Of a DNA stretch of 64,000 bases, positions 1 to 10,892 are shown in pieces. Under the pieces are notes generated by a model that saw only the letters and a program-made list of their open reading frames with translations, was not told where the DNA came from and did not search any database. The first letter of the stretch is position 1. Every line of letters starts with the position of its first letter. A program made the translations under genes and the position numbers. The DNA lies in assembly GCA_036346355.1 (NCBI GenBank), contig CM070576.1, positions 16,599,558-16,663,557 of the forward strand. Direction: 5' to 3'. This DNA comes from Rhipidocladum racemiflorum (taxonomy: Eukaryota; Streptophyta; Magnoliopsida; Poales; Poaceae).

Positions 1-69
1 CTTTTAATTATGTAATTTCTTATACGAGGATCCCATTTATATAACCATTTTTTTGTTTGATATTTGCAG

Positions 70-2247
70 CAACATGAGTATATTTATTGCTTGGCAATCG
101 TCAAGAGCACAAAACTGAATATAATTGGACGTAAGTTTGCTGCAGAAATAAGCATTATGTTACTTTTTAAGTATTATGTTACTTTTTATTACTTTTCAAG
201 TATTATGTTACTTTTTATTATTGGCACTTCCAAGCATTTTTAACAGTTTCATATTGGCACTTATTTTATCTGCTGAGATCCTTAACTAGAACAAAAACAT
301 GTGAAATTTCTTTCTGCTTCTGAATATGATTTTTGCTGTTTCCTTTGTTTTGGATGGACAATGGGGCATATTTTTGTAGTTTTCATCCCATAACAAGTGA
401 TACTTGCCTTACTCCAAAGTCATCTTGCTTTTCAACACTGCACTGAATGCTGTTCATTGATGAAGGAAACAGAATAGGCAATACAAAAAGCAAATTTACA
501 ACTTTCTTTTATTGTGACTGTTAAAATTAACAAATGCATATCTTTCCAGTGGGAATGTAGTTGCATGTCTTAACCTTATCTAAGTCTTGTTTTCAAGAAA
601 GTATATCAACTCATGTTTTGTATATCCTGAGTTGACATGACATCATGTATTAACTTCTTTGTGGACGGGATGGTGCAGGTGGATGAGTTCATCTCGCATT
701 ATATGATTCAAGTTGTTTATTTGGTTGCTTGTATGAGTTGACATGGGATGGGTTACAATGGCTTTTGCTTATTTGAATGAGTCAAATAATAATAGTAAAG
801 AGTATAGTCACTAGTACTGAGGCTTACTAAAGTAACTGATTAGCTGCATCTGAATTCTTGACCATTCAGGAAGATTGCACCGCCGCCTGTTCCCCCAAGT
901 GCATAAATATCAAGAGTTGTTTTTATAGTCACAAGCATCCTAAAACATGGTCAGAATTGGTTGAGATCATTTGTAACTTGACCTAAAGCTCCCTATTTTG
1001 ATCATAGAAGAAAAAGTGGCAAACAACGAACCCGAATCTCGTACCACGACTCGGATGAACCGCATTTCTGGCAATTATGGTTTTGATGTTCCTAAATGTT
1101 TTCTTTAGAAAACACACCCAACCAATGTCTCCATTTACAATGGTAATCAGCTACGTGGGATCTTGATCCAGGATGTGATAACTAAGTCAAAGTTTATCTG
1201 GTACACCCAGAATATATTTCGCTTGCCTTTTCCCCTTTACTTTTCCATTTTTCCTGCATTATTATTGTTTGCTATACATTCAGATGTAGATATGGATGAC
1301 ACATTTATTCTACAACTCGAGAAAACATTTATTCACTGTTTGGCAGTGTTATTTGAATATTGATATGCCTGACACTGGGACAACATTCGATTGCTGCTAC
1401 TCCCTGCATGTTTTGCATTTGCATCAGTTAATATTTTTGATACCACAGTTTATTCTCAACTGAAGATCTTATTAATAATTGTGTAATCTATTGTTTCTCG
1501 GCATTGCCGCCATGTGTAGACCTACATGTCCTATTTAAGGCATGGTTATGTGCCATCTACTGTAATGTAGAGGGTTTAACTGCTAACATGAGTATTCTTT
1601 AAGCAGTAATAAAATGAAATGATCGATACACATGGGGTTAATGGCACTAGTAAGTGAAGGCAAATCATCAATTATTCCAAAAAAAAAGAGGGGGGAGGGG
1701 TTGGAGGCCTGCTCCCAAATTCAATAGTGCATTTACCCAATGTGATTCTTTCCCATAGTACATTCAGGAGTATGTTTGTCCTAGAGTTCTATTGTTCCTA
1801 CTCTCATCATAATACATGTGTCATCATTTTCTCAAATGAAAAGGAGTTAAATTGTGTACGCCTCTACATTGTTGTTGTGCAGAAAATTTCATGACGGGTC
1901 TTCGTGTTATTTTTGATCGAGAAAGGAAAATACTTGGTTGGAAGAAATTCAACTGTAAGTATAATGCTCTCATTAATTACATTGGTTTGTCATAAATGGT
2001 CATTTGCTTATGATGTTTTACGAATGCAGGTTATGATATTGACAGTTCAAACCCTCTCTCCATCAATTCACGAAATTCATCAAGCTTCTCCCCTTCAACA
2101 CCTGAGAATTACTCTCCTGAGGAAACAAGGGGTAGGAATCCAGCCGGTGTTACCGAGTTGAGACCACTTAGCAATTCCTCTCCTGTAATGTGGTATAATA
2201 CTTTAGTCTTGATTTTTCTTCTTGTCCATTTAGCCATCATGCTCTGA
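70..2247 (+). CDS. A1-family aspartic protease, 3' exons only (gene starts upstream of window)
   Basis: Three exons join in frame: 70-130, 1883-1954 and 2030-2247. They encode the last 116 residues of a pepsin-type (A1) plant aspartic protease and a TGA stop. All junctions are GT-AG. The first exon reads into NIIGQNFMTG and the second continues with FDRERKILGWKKFNC, the conserved C-terminal block of the plant aspartyl protease family (the final strand after the second catalytic lobe). The catalytic DTG/DSG motifs lie upstream of the window. After the protease fold comes a Ser/Asn/Pro-rich linker of about 45 residues and then a hydrophobic tail ending VLIFLLVHLAIML. That layout is typical of a GPI-anchor signal, so the enzyme is probably secreted and held on the outer plasma membrane. 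The 1752-bp intron is large but the codon split (c|aa = Gln) shows no missing exon. Substrate unknown. Confidence 0.85.
131..1882 (+). other. long intron of the aspartic protease gene
   Basis: AT-rich, with a GTAAGT donor at 131 and a TTGTGCAG acceptor ending at 1882. I see no transposon termini, RNA gene or credible coding exon in it. A short A/G homopolymer tract lies near 1679-1700. Small ORFs here have no recognisable content. Confidence 0.7.
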
Positions 2248-2523
2248 TCCTCTTCTAACTGGTTTTGGGATGACCCGGTTGTAAATTAGTTCTCACTGTT
2301 ACCATAGATACCCTAGAGGCTGACTACGTAGTACAGCATAGAGAACAGACCAACAATTATATTGTCATATTGTGTTCAAGCAATTAACTCGTGATGCCGC
2401 TTTTTTATGGCTCAAAGTTCATTGTACAAGTTAACCCTTTTAGCCTTCATTTTTCCCTTCAATTATTTTTCTGAGGATTTCCTATCAGTTGAGCTGGGTA
2501 TTCATTTCACAATGATGCCAAGC

Positions 2524-2983
2524 GGGGGGCGAATTGCTCCGTGCAGTTCAAGTTGAAAAATACCTTGTATATATGAGTGAAATAAGACGTAATTAAAAAG
2601 GATAGACGCGGAAAGTTTCAATTGAACATCTAAACAAGAGCACTTCCATTCGTTAGTAATTCAAAATATAGCTTTCAAATTAAGTTCAGAATTAGTAGAT
2701 GCTGCCAAAGGGAGTGGGGGTTCTATACGCAAAAAGAAAGTGCTCTTGCACATTTTCGTTAAACCATGAACATAATCTTAGGACGTGGCATTTTGACGCT
2801 TGTAACTTAAGTTTCCGCAAAATATTCTACAAAATATTCCGTAAAATTGGCAATTTACCACCGCAAATATGTATAAATTAGAAAATACCATGGAATGTTA
2901 GGCTGACAAGTGGGTCATGGAAATGCATATCACTGACATCGAAGGTATTTTTTGACTTGAATGGCACGGAGCAATTCGCCCCC
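2524..2983. mobile_element. MITE with ~43-bp terminal inverted repeats
   Basis: The left end (2524-2566) and the reverse complement of the right end (2942-2983) match over about 43 bp with few mismatches. Both carry GGGCGAATTGCTCCGTGC followed by a CAAGT..AAAATACCTT stretch. The 460-bp interior is AT-rich and has no coding capacity; the 60-residue ORF inside is chance. No target-site duplication could be recognised, so the superfamily is not assigned. It sits in the 3'-3' gap between the convergent protease and coiled-coil genes. Confidence 0.75.
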
Positions 2984-3256
2984 TATATCAGTGCGGTTAT
3001 ATGGCATATTTGCCTCGCATGAGCTTGATTAAGGTCTGAGAAGGATGCTTAAGCCTCAAAAAATGTAAAAGAAAAAAGAAGTGGCATTTGATTACATTCA
3101 GGTAACATAAATCATTATCGTCAAGCTGAACATCAAATGTGGCCACCGACAGTGGTCAAATTGAAGCACATACAACAGCATAAATAATAAATAGCATACT
3201 GTTGGCACCTGGTAATCTGGTATACCTGGTACACAGCTTATTTTCCCCACATTCAT

Positions 3257-4839
3257 CTAGTCCTCGTACCCCAACTTTTCAGCCGGGGTGACCTCAACTC
3301 CGTCGTCGCACTCGCCTTCTTCCTCGCTGTCGATCTTGCCCAGCGGTGACGAGAAGTCCAGCCGCATCCCCTGCATAACGTCCTCGTACGATGCGGTGAG
3401 GTCCTGGGAGGTCAGCTGGTGGTACTCCACTAGCTGGATCAGGCTCTGGTTTTCCCGGGTCAAGTTGGCGTTCTCCTGCGCCAGCCGGGACTTTTCTGCA
3501 AGGAGAGCCTCCAATTGCAGCCTCACCTGTGCAAGGTGTTTCATAAAAATGATTAGCCAAGCAAGAAGGCCCGTACACCCCTCTCCAAAAACACTAACAA
3601 ACCCAAGTTTTTATAAGAAAAAACTGCTAAGTTCTATAATCCAAGATTGTTTTGCATTGCTCAATTCTTTGTGCTGAAATGGCGGATGTGATTGTGAGAG
3701 ATCAAGAACTGAGACCAGCAAACACTAACAAACCCAAGTTTTTATAAGAAAAAACTGCTAAGTTCTATAATCCGAGATTGTTTTGCATTGCTCAATTCTT
3801 TGTGCTGAAATGGTGGATGTGATTGTGAGAGATCAAGAACTGAGACCAGCATCATGCTGTCCATTACCAGGTCATCTTCTTCAGGGGCAACTCCGTCTCC
3901 ATTGTCATACCCATCTCTGAGTCTCTTGTTCTCGTCCTCGAGCAAACCGCACCTCTCCTGCATGAAGTGCAGCTCGGACTTGATGTTCTTCAGCTCCCTC
4001 GCGAGCGCGGAGGCTCTGCCCGCCATCGAAACCGCCAGCTGCAGAGACAACCACAACACCGAACCAAATCAGCCACCTGAAATCAGCCACCTGAAATCAG
4101 CCATAGGAATCGTGTGGACGGGTTGTTTCGCAACCGACATTTCTGGCTCGCTTTAGATTCGTGCTCTGTGCGACCTCTGCAGAAGCCTGAATGCCCCCCT
4201 TCTCCTGTCGCAGTTTCGCATCTGCAGCATCTTTGGCATCTGAACCTGCATCCGGGGTATCGCCGTCCAGGCTGGCGGTCTCAGTCGAGCCGCCGCACTG
4301 CCGCTTCGCTTTGGGCTCCTCCTCCTCGTCGCCCCTCTCGCATTCTCTCGCTTGGGAAGAGCACGTAGCCAGAGCATTCACTCCCTGACAACAAGATCAC
4401 AGGTACCGTCAGATCTCTACCATTTCAGTCTCGAATTGCAATGGAGAAGAAAGAAGCGACCAAGCCGGTGTGGGTTTCGCCCACACCTTCTGCGCGGCGG
4501 TGAGGGTGTCGGACAGCTGCGCCAGCGACGCGGCGACGGAGTCCAGACCCCGGACCAGCATCAGCGAGTCCTCCCGGAGCCGCTTCCCCCTCTCAGACTC
4601 CGCCCCGCACTGCACCAATCCCCAGCAAAGAACAGAGCACGTCAAGATCTAACCCACGCCACACAAAAAGCGCGAAACAACATGCGGCGAAAAGAACAGA
4701 CCTTGCTTGCGGCGGGAATCACCGTGACGGCCGGCGAGACGAGGCAGCGGCCCTCGAGGATGTTGTCAACGCGGGTGCGGAGGCGATCCCAGAACCGGTC
4801 GTCGGATGTGGGGCTGATCAGGAGATCGGCCGAGTCCAT
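3257..4839 (-). CDS. conserved plant coiled-coil protein, 303 aa, five exons
   Basis: Exons in transcript order are 4702-4839, 4487-4609, 4175-4384, 3868-4038 and 3257-3526. All introns are GT-AG and all phase 0 (exon lengths 138, 123, 210, 171 and 270). The start at 4839 opens MDSADLLISPTSDDRFWDRL. Residues about 47-87 form a helix with a SERGKRLREDS start. Residues about 88-157 are a charged, low-complexity linker with EEEEPKAKRQ, possibly a nuclear signal. Residues about 158-280 are heptad-rich coiled coil containing ARELKNIKSELHFMQERCGL and VRLQLEALLAEKSRLAQENA, then VEYHQLTSQDL. The C-terminus is acidic. It resembles uncharacterised Arabidopsis At4g02800-type coiled-coil proteins, but that match is from memory. 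No enzymatic motif was seen; a scaffold or partner-binding role is inference. Codons are unbroken, so the gene looks functional. Confidence 0.85.
3591..3852. repeat. tandem duplication of 131 bp within intron 4 of the coiled-coil gene
   Basis: A 131-bp unit starting ACACTAACAAACCC occurs twice head to tail (3591-3721 and 3722-3852) with about two base differences. It lies almost entirely in the last intron of the minus-strand gene; the donor site at 3866-3867 lies just outside the second copy. The near identity indicates a recent duplication or an assembly artefact. Confidence 0.9.
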
Positions 4840-5134
4840 GAGAGAGAGAGCGGCAGAAGGGAGAAGCGGAGTGGGCAACGGCTAGTTTTGCTTTCGTGCT
4901 CTTTGCAGTTGGATTGGATGGCGAGGAGGAGGATAGGAGGGATCGGGGAAGTGTTTTAAATCGGGAGCGGCTTCGCAACGGTCGAATTAGGTGCTCTTCA
5001 AGTCGTCGAGTTCGTCGGTTCGAGATAAATCTTTTCTCACGGGTTCCGGCGCGTGGGTATTTCATTTACTTGGGGCACGTGCCTTTGTGGGGCCGCTGTG
5101 TCAGGCTGGTAGGCCCCGTTTGGTCGTAGAGGGA
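4840..5134 (-). promoter_or_regulatory. 5' flank of the coiled-coil gene
   Basis: This is the short region upstream of the start codon at 4839. It begins with a GA/CT-rich leader (GAGAGAGAGCGGCAGAAGGG on the plus strand), a common 5'-UTR feature in grasses. No unambiguous TATA box was found. The truncated PMD-MULE begins about 300 bp from the start codon, so the native promoter is either short or interrupted. Confidence 0.4.
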
Positions 5135-6502
5135 TCACATCGTATTCAGAATTTTTTTAATAATACAATTTTTTATTTAAATTGCAAAAAAAATACCTTA
5201 AATATTTTTTTCAACAATATATCTCTATTGTCTGATGAGCAGGCGAGAGCAAAATATCGCTCGTTGAAACGATGACTACGACCTCTGTCACCATTTGAAC
5301 AGGTGACTAAAGCCTGCGCAGAGCCACGTCGGCATCGAACGCCTCGGCTACTCTCTATCGCCAAACCATCGGGCGACTTATTAAAAATCGACCGTTGGTT
5401 TGGCGAGAGGGGGAGGCGCGCGGCTCTATCACCAAACCAAATGGCGACAGGTCCATTTTATAAAACGCACGCGGCGCGCACTGTAGGTCCAGGTCGAGGC
5501 CTACGCTGTCCATCGAGTGATGAGGCAGTTTGGTTTACGATAGGAGTTCCCAGTCCACGTCCACCATCTAGTCCCAAACGTCACTCACACATAAGTTCCT
5601 TTCGTCGATGTTCTATAATTATTATCGTGTAATGCAGTCTATTAATGCTATATGTATTTCTTATCCACAGCCAGATTAGGAAGGGTGTGCATGGGGCCAC
5701 CCTCTAGCACATACATATGGCACCATGGATTGAGGAGTGGGCAGGAGCTCTGGACGACGTTCATGCTGAGGAGGCGGTGTACGACCCGTAGACGTACCGT
5801 GCCTACTGAGAGTGGTACACTTCCCGTACCCGTCTTCGTCTGGTACGTGTTGACCCCGATGCTCCTAGACACGTTCCCAGGGTGAGGGACACGTATCCAT
5901 CCCATACCGACTCGACTCTCCACTGTGCGGTACGTTACGTCCTATCTACGATCTCATGTACCTCAGTTCATATCCATGCTAACTAATTCTTAATGTATTT
6001 TTCAGACTGATGTGCTGGCCCAATACTACGAGGAGTCAAGGAGGTTCTTTTCCCATTTGACCAGCGGGGCTGAGGTGACCAGAGAGGAGGTGACCTCTTA
6101 CTTCGTGAGGTGTCGGGAGAGCGCGAGCCGCGCCCTCGACTTGGCAGGATGCCGGCAGCCTTCCGATGTGGTTCACGACGTGGCGCATGGACGAGGCAGG
6201 TGTGTTGCAGGTACATCTTCTCATGCTACAGCCTCCCGTGCCACCATCACGCCACCAGCTGCGAGAGGGCGAGGTGCTGAACATGCTGGTCTAGCCGGTC
6301 ACGCCGGAGGTGAGTACTTAATCGCGCTTTCTATGTTTTGCAGTCATTTTTTAAACTCACCCTACAAGTCTTCATTTCTTACAGGCTACAGGCACCTGCA
6401 CCTGACGACTACGAGGGCAGCTTGATGATTCAACCTACACCGACCATGACATCGACGATGCTGATGCGTCGAGGTAATTCATTGATGCGGATGAGCCTGG
6501 AC
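5135..6502 (+). mobile_element. deletion derivative of the PMD-carrying Mutator-like element
   Basis: The left part (about 5145-5480) carries the same AT-rich head (TTTAATAATACAATTTTT) and TCGCC/GGCGA motifs as the larger element at 49149. The sequence then jumps straight to DNA matching about 54570-55560 of that element, the 3' end of its PMD gene. Shared blocks include GGCCTACGCT.TCCATCGAGTGATGAGG and GATAGGAGTTCCCAGTCC. The transposase and most of the PMD are missing. The right end is cut at 6503, where an LTR unit starts. Reading frames in the retained part are broken. It can only have moved with proteins supplied elsewhere. Confidence 0.65.
5484..6430 (+). pseudogene. 3' remnant of a plant mobile domain (PMD) transposon gene
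   Basis: Broken coding pieces match the large PMD gene at 53196-56584 in order. One near 5700-5910 has VRVDPDAPRHVPRVRDTYP in one frame. Another near 6010-6190 begins DVLAQYYEESRRFF and continues TREEVTSYFVRC. Both lie between intron-like gaps (acceptor TTTTTCAG before 6007). The PMD core itself (FHLP..GEM...LQDVSYLLGLP) is absent here. Stops and frameshifts make it non-functional. Confidence 0.6.
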
Positions 6503-6813
6503 TGTAGGATCGAAATAGATGTAAATAGTAATCAGAGGGGGGGTGAATGATTGTGCAGAAGCTAAAATAATTTTTTGATGATTATCAAAACACCCCCAAA
6601 AAGTTTATAAAAGATTGCTTTGATTAAACGCAAAAACAGATCGATGATCATCCACCAAAAGGCAAAAATCCAAAAATCCAATCGTAAAATTAATATGAGA
6701 TTGATGCTTCAGAAAATAGATTGAATTTAGAAACTAACCCAACAAGAATCAACTCAATCGGATCTATAGATCAAAAGTTATAAGCTTTGCAAGTTACGTT
6801 TCGAAATCGACTA

Positions 6814-6931
6814 GTTCGGACCGGTCCGATCTTGGTAGTCAAGTTCGGACCGTTCCGAAGTGAGTTTAGACCACTCCGATATGAGTTCGGACCAGTCCGA
6901 TCAGGATCGTCAAGTTCGGACCAGTCCGAAC
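6814..6931. repeat. cluster of near-palindromes TCGGACCnGTCCGA
   Basis: Five copies of a 13-15 bp near-palindrome (for example TCGGACCGGTCCGA and TCGGACCAGTCCGA), partly degenerate, lie in 118 bp. Spacers such as TCAAG recur between them. The cluster is not seen in the related solo LTR at 57642-59468. Confidence 0.75.
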
Positions 6932-7964
6932 TTGATGATATCAGCTTTTTGTAGATGTATTCGGTAAAACGTGATTTTCCGAAGATCCAGCTGTCGGATT
7001 GACCTGAAATTTTAACACAAGAAACTAGATTCCAATCCGAATCAAATAAAAGAAGAATCAACTCGATCGAACGTACAGATCAAAAGATATAAACCTCGCA
7101 AGTTTGCTATAACAGAATATGACGAGAATTGATCTAACCAAAACTTGTAGATTAAACAAGAACGACAAAAGATTAATCAACTAAACTTTGAGGAACCCTA
7201 AATCAATACCCTAGAAAGGTTTTTGATGGATCAAATCAAGATGAAACTCAAGGAACAAAAACCAATCTAGAAACAGAACAAGCATGAAACAAGAACCAAA
7301 ACAGGGAACACTGTAGCAACACTGTTACTGTAGCACGCAAGGATCTGAAAGAATTGATCTTTATTTCTTTTGTCTAAAATACTCCCATCAAAAGAGTACA
7401 AAACCTAAACAAAGCTGCGCACAGCTCTCTGGCGCAATGCACTAAAATCCAAATACTTAAATAGGAGATAACCCCTCCTATTTAAACAGAGCAAACACAA
7501 AGAGTCCGAATACAACTCCAACTCCAAGCATGAAAGGAGTCTATATTCAACACAAGACTTGGTCAAATACAACTCTTGCACGCGTGTACAGCCAACATGC
7601 CATATTCACGTGACTAACCACTTTGCACGCGTACGGCCACCCTGCCATACTCACGTCACTAACAAGCCTTCACGTGCACCGTTCTCTAGCTCGAACGTCT
7701 CGCATGACACCTTTGACCACCAAGACCTCGATTCCTCCATAACCTAATCCCGAACATCAGTTCCTCCACGAACCTAGTTTCGGTCCCGTCATCGACCACA
7801 TTCGCCCTCGAGCAACACCTGCACATGAATAAACACAAAACAATTCCGAGCACAAGTCCATGACTTGACTCAAAGTCAAACTATGCAATCACTCACACGA
7901 GCATTGCATACAAACAATCCAAACTCAAATGCAAAACCCTAATCAAGTTCATCAAGTTCACGAC

Positions 7965-8250
7965 GGACCAAAGTTTGGTCCGGCGCACACAGAGAAAAGA
8001 CCCCTCATTTTTTTGTTCACGTCGGACTAAATATTTGGTCCGGCGTCACTCACAACAGACCAAAAAAAATAGTCCGGTGTACATGCGAAACTTACTGGTT
8101 TAAGCAGATTTGGTCCGGCGCAAAAACATTCAAGTTCATGTTCATGGCGGACCAACGAAAATTGGTCCGGCGTACATGCACATTTGCAGTCCGGCGCAAA
8201 AACATTCAAGTTCACGTTCACGGCGGACCAACGAAAATTGGTCCTGCGAA
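7965..8250. repeat. array of imperfect hairpins built on GGACCAA/TTGGTCC
   Basis: Several stem-loops occur, for example CGGACCAAAGTTTGGTCCGG, and GCGGACCAACGAAAATTGGTCC twice. They lie in a partly duplicated unit containing CAAAAACATTCAAGTTCA. The corresponding region of the solo LTR relative (57781-58190) carries the same kind of array. Confidence 0.75.
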
Positions 8251-8374
8251 CATGTGTTACGCTCAGTTTGCGTGCTATTTCTCTTTCAGCAGGTGTGCTA
8301 TTTTCCTTCAGCAGGCGTGCTATTTTCCTTCAAAGAGAGAAACTTAGCCATACCAAAAGAATGAGTAATACAAC

Positions 8375-10567
8375 TGTGACACCTCGGAGTGTCGTATCCT
8401 TAATTTTTGAACAGGATAAGGTTAAATACAGTATGAGATGTGGAAATAAGGTTAAAATCATAAGGATCGGGGGTTAATAACGTTTCCGGGCCGTTTCCGG
8501 GCCGTTTTCGGGGTTTTGGGCCTTCCCGGAGGAGTTTTGGGCCTTGGTGGGCTTTGGTGGGATGGATTAGGACTCCGTAACGGACTAGGATTGGGTTGAG
8601 GGCTGGTAAAAGGGGCTTCCCCCAGCCCCTTGCGCCCCACCTCCCATATTGCGCCCCACCTCCCCTCTTGCGCCTCTCTCCTCCCTCCCCTCCCTAAGCC
8701 CTAGCCCCCAAAACCGTCGCACCCCTCCCTTTCCTCCACCTCCACACCACCTCCCCTCCACCCCTTGCTGCCCTAGGGTGGCCTCCCCACCCCTGCACCT
8801 TGTGGAGTCATCCCGTGGAGCGAGGAGCGAGGAGCGAGGAGCGAGTAACGTGGAGCGAGGAGCGATTCGCGAGGAGATTCATTGGAGTTTTGTGCATCGG
8901 GCCAAGGTATGATCTTAGGGATCCTTGGGGATGATCTAGGTACTGTTATTAGGGTGTTTATCAAGTTTTTAGATCAATTGGAGGCGCTGGTTTGAAGTAA
9001 TTTGGGTTAGATCTAAACTTGTCCACGTTTCTGTTTTCGGGCAGATTGAGCAGTCGAACTAGGGTTCGAGTTTCCGTCGATTTAGATTCCGAATCAGACC
9101 GTACGGACTTCTAGGAAGTTGTAGATAATTTAATTATCTTTCCGTGGACGTAAAGCACGTTAATTTCCGATCAGCCGTTTGAAAGTTATGGCTGTTTTAC
9201 CGAGCGCCTAAAAATCTGTGACGTAACTGGAACAGATTGTGGTAATCTGTAGATTAAACAATTTTAGAGTCCGAATCAGTCTTTCCCTATAACTAGAAAA
9301 AGTTGGGAAATTTCCTAAGCTTCGCGACGGTGTACTCGTTTATTCGATTTGGAGTCCCAGAACTCAAGTTATGCCTTTTGCAAGGCTGCTGTCCCGCCGA
9401 CAGAACCTCTGTTTTTAGGTTTTGCGAGTAGTTGGCAATGTCGGGTTAGATGGGGCGTGTGTACTGTTTTGAGGTTATGATTGTGAGTGTGTGATGCCTA
9501 TGTGCAGGTGGTGTGACCCGGAGTTCCCTCTTCTTCCCGCCAATCCGCTGCACGTGGTTGAGGCAAGTGTGTTGTGATGGATAGCAAGTTGTAGGTTGCA
9601 TGTTGAAATTAGATGGAATTGCCTACATGATATATGTCCACTTGCCATGTTTTAATGATTGATATGATATGATGAGCATGTTTAACATATTATGATGCCA
9701 TGTGTTAATATGTGAATTGAATATGATATTTGGCATGGTTGCATGCATGTCATGAGATAGGGCGAGGCGGTGAGAAAGTCATAGCTAGTCCGGCAAGGTC
9801 GGTGAGAAAGTTATGACTAGTCCGAACGCCATTGAGTAAGTCCTATGTCGTGATTCCATCCACGTGGTGTTTGGAAGCGAGTAGGCACCCTCCATCTTCG
9901 GGATGGAAGGGGAAAGGAGTGCACACCGACGGTGTGTACTTCCCATACCGGTATGAGGTTCCAGAGGGTCAGGAGCAATGCATTACATCGCATACAAATT
10001 GATGATGATATTGATAAATATTCATGAATGAGATGTTATACATGATGAAAGATATTATTGACTTGTTGTTATGCTTGTTGTCCATTGCGGATGCTTGCTG
10101 AGTTTTCGAACTCACCCTTGTGTTTTCTTGTTGTTTTAGGTACCATGAGAACGGCATGCGGGAAAGGGGAATAGTCACACGCTCACACGTTGCTTCACTT
10201 TAATGTTTCCCCAAGTCAATTCATTTAGTTTGATAATACATTGCGTGTGATGGCCTTTAAATTAAGTCTTAGCTTGGTTAATGAGAGTTCTATTGTTTGT
10301 TTGACACTTGGAACTTTAAGAGCTTGATGTTAGTCTTTTATTGTCGTTAAGACTTTATTTATTGCTGTTTTAGATGTTTCTCTTATTGCCATATAATGCT
10401 ATATTGTTGCTGTTCCTTAAATTCATGATAAAACGAAGGAGGTGCTGCCGAAATCTCGGTTTTTAGCCTATGCACCTTTGCTGGAATTTTATGCTGAATA
10501 TGGTATTTAGTTGTTGTTTAGCTTGTGTTTGGTAGCATTTGGGCATATTAAATGCCGGGGTGTTACA
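8375..10567 (+). repeat. 5' LTR of gypsy element 1
   Basis: 2193 bp running from TGTGACACCTCGG to GGGGTGTTACA, with terminal TG...CA. The start codon-like reading frames inside are chance. It contains a small extra tandem copy (GTGAGAAAGT.ATGACTAGTCC, near 9770-9825) and an extra GGGCCGTTTCC unit near 8490 that the 3' LTR lacks. Confidence 0.9.
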
Positions 10568-10569
10568 GT

Positions 10570-10581
10570 TGGTATCAGAGC
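10570..10581 (+). promoter_or_regulatory. primer-binding site, gypsy element 1
   Basis: TGGTATCAGAGC, two bases after the LTR, is the complement of the 3' end of plant initiator tRNA-Met, the usual primer for reverse transcription in plant LTR elements. Confidence 0.9.
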
Positions 10582-10892
10582 CAGGTTGTAGGTCCTTGGA
10601 ATGTGAATTTTTAGTGTCATGCTATAGGGGACAACTAAAATGTGATGTGGAATAACTTAGAAACATGGCTTAGGTTCTAACTAAAACCTTGTTATAGGAT
10701 AGCAACGTTAAAACTTGTAAAAGTGGTATAACTAATCTAAAATCTGACACACTTGGTTGCACAGTAGGATGGGTTTTGGTTCATCAATGCATCGCGCTTG
10801 ATTATGTGATAAGGAATATGCTTATGATGATGATTGATCTATGATCTTGATTGTGTGCTTTGGTGTTTGGGTGGTTGTCTGTCTAAGCAGCC

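Larger units (their letters stand above)
6503..8374 (+). mobile_element. LTR-like unit (same family as the solo LTR at 57642-59468)
   Basis: It begins TGTAGGATCGAA at 6503 and runs through CAATCAGAGGGGGGGTGAATGA-type sequence, both of which occur inverted at the end of the solo LTR (59468). Shared blocks in the same order include the TATTTAAA region (about 7477), the CACGTGACTAAC/ACGCGTG block (7560-7660) and the long-stem repeat array (7965-8250). Its length of about 1870 bp is close to the 1827 bp of the relative. The right edge abuts the gypsy LTR at 8375 and does not clearly match the relative's last bases. The 5 bp before the start (TGGAC) are not found after the end. It is either truncated or rearranged. 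No ORF is meaningful. Confidence 0.65.

Noticed and set aside
2699..2881. 60-codon ORF inside the MITE
   Set aside because: Interior of a non-autonomous MITE, with no motif.
4352..4885. 177-codon ORF on the plus strand
   Set aside because: Overlaps exons 1 and 2 of the minus-strand coiled-coil gene, whose phase-0 splice structure is much better supported.
10570..10581. possible tRNA gene near TGGTATCAGAGC sites (also 21505 and 34778)
   Set aside because: Only the short primer-binding complement is present, with no cloverleaf; these are LTR-element primer sites.
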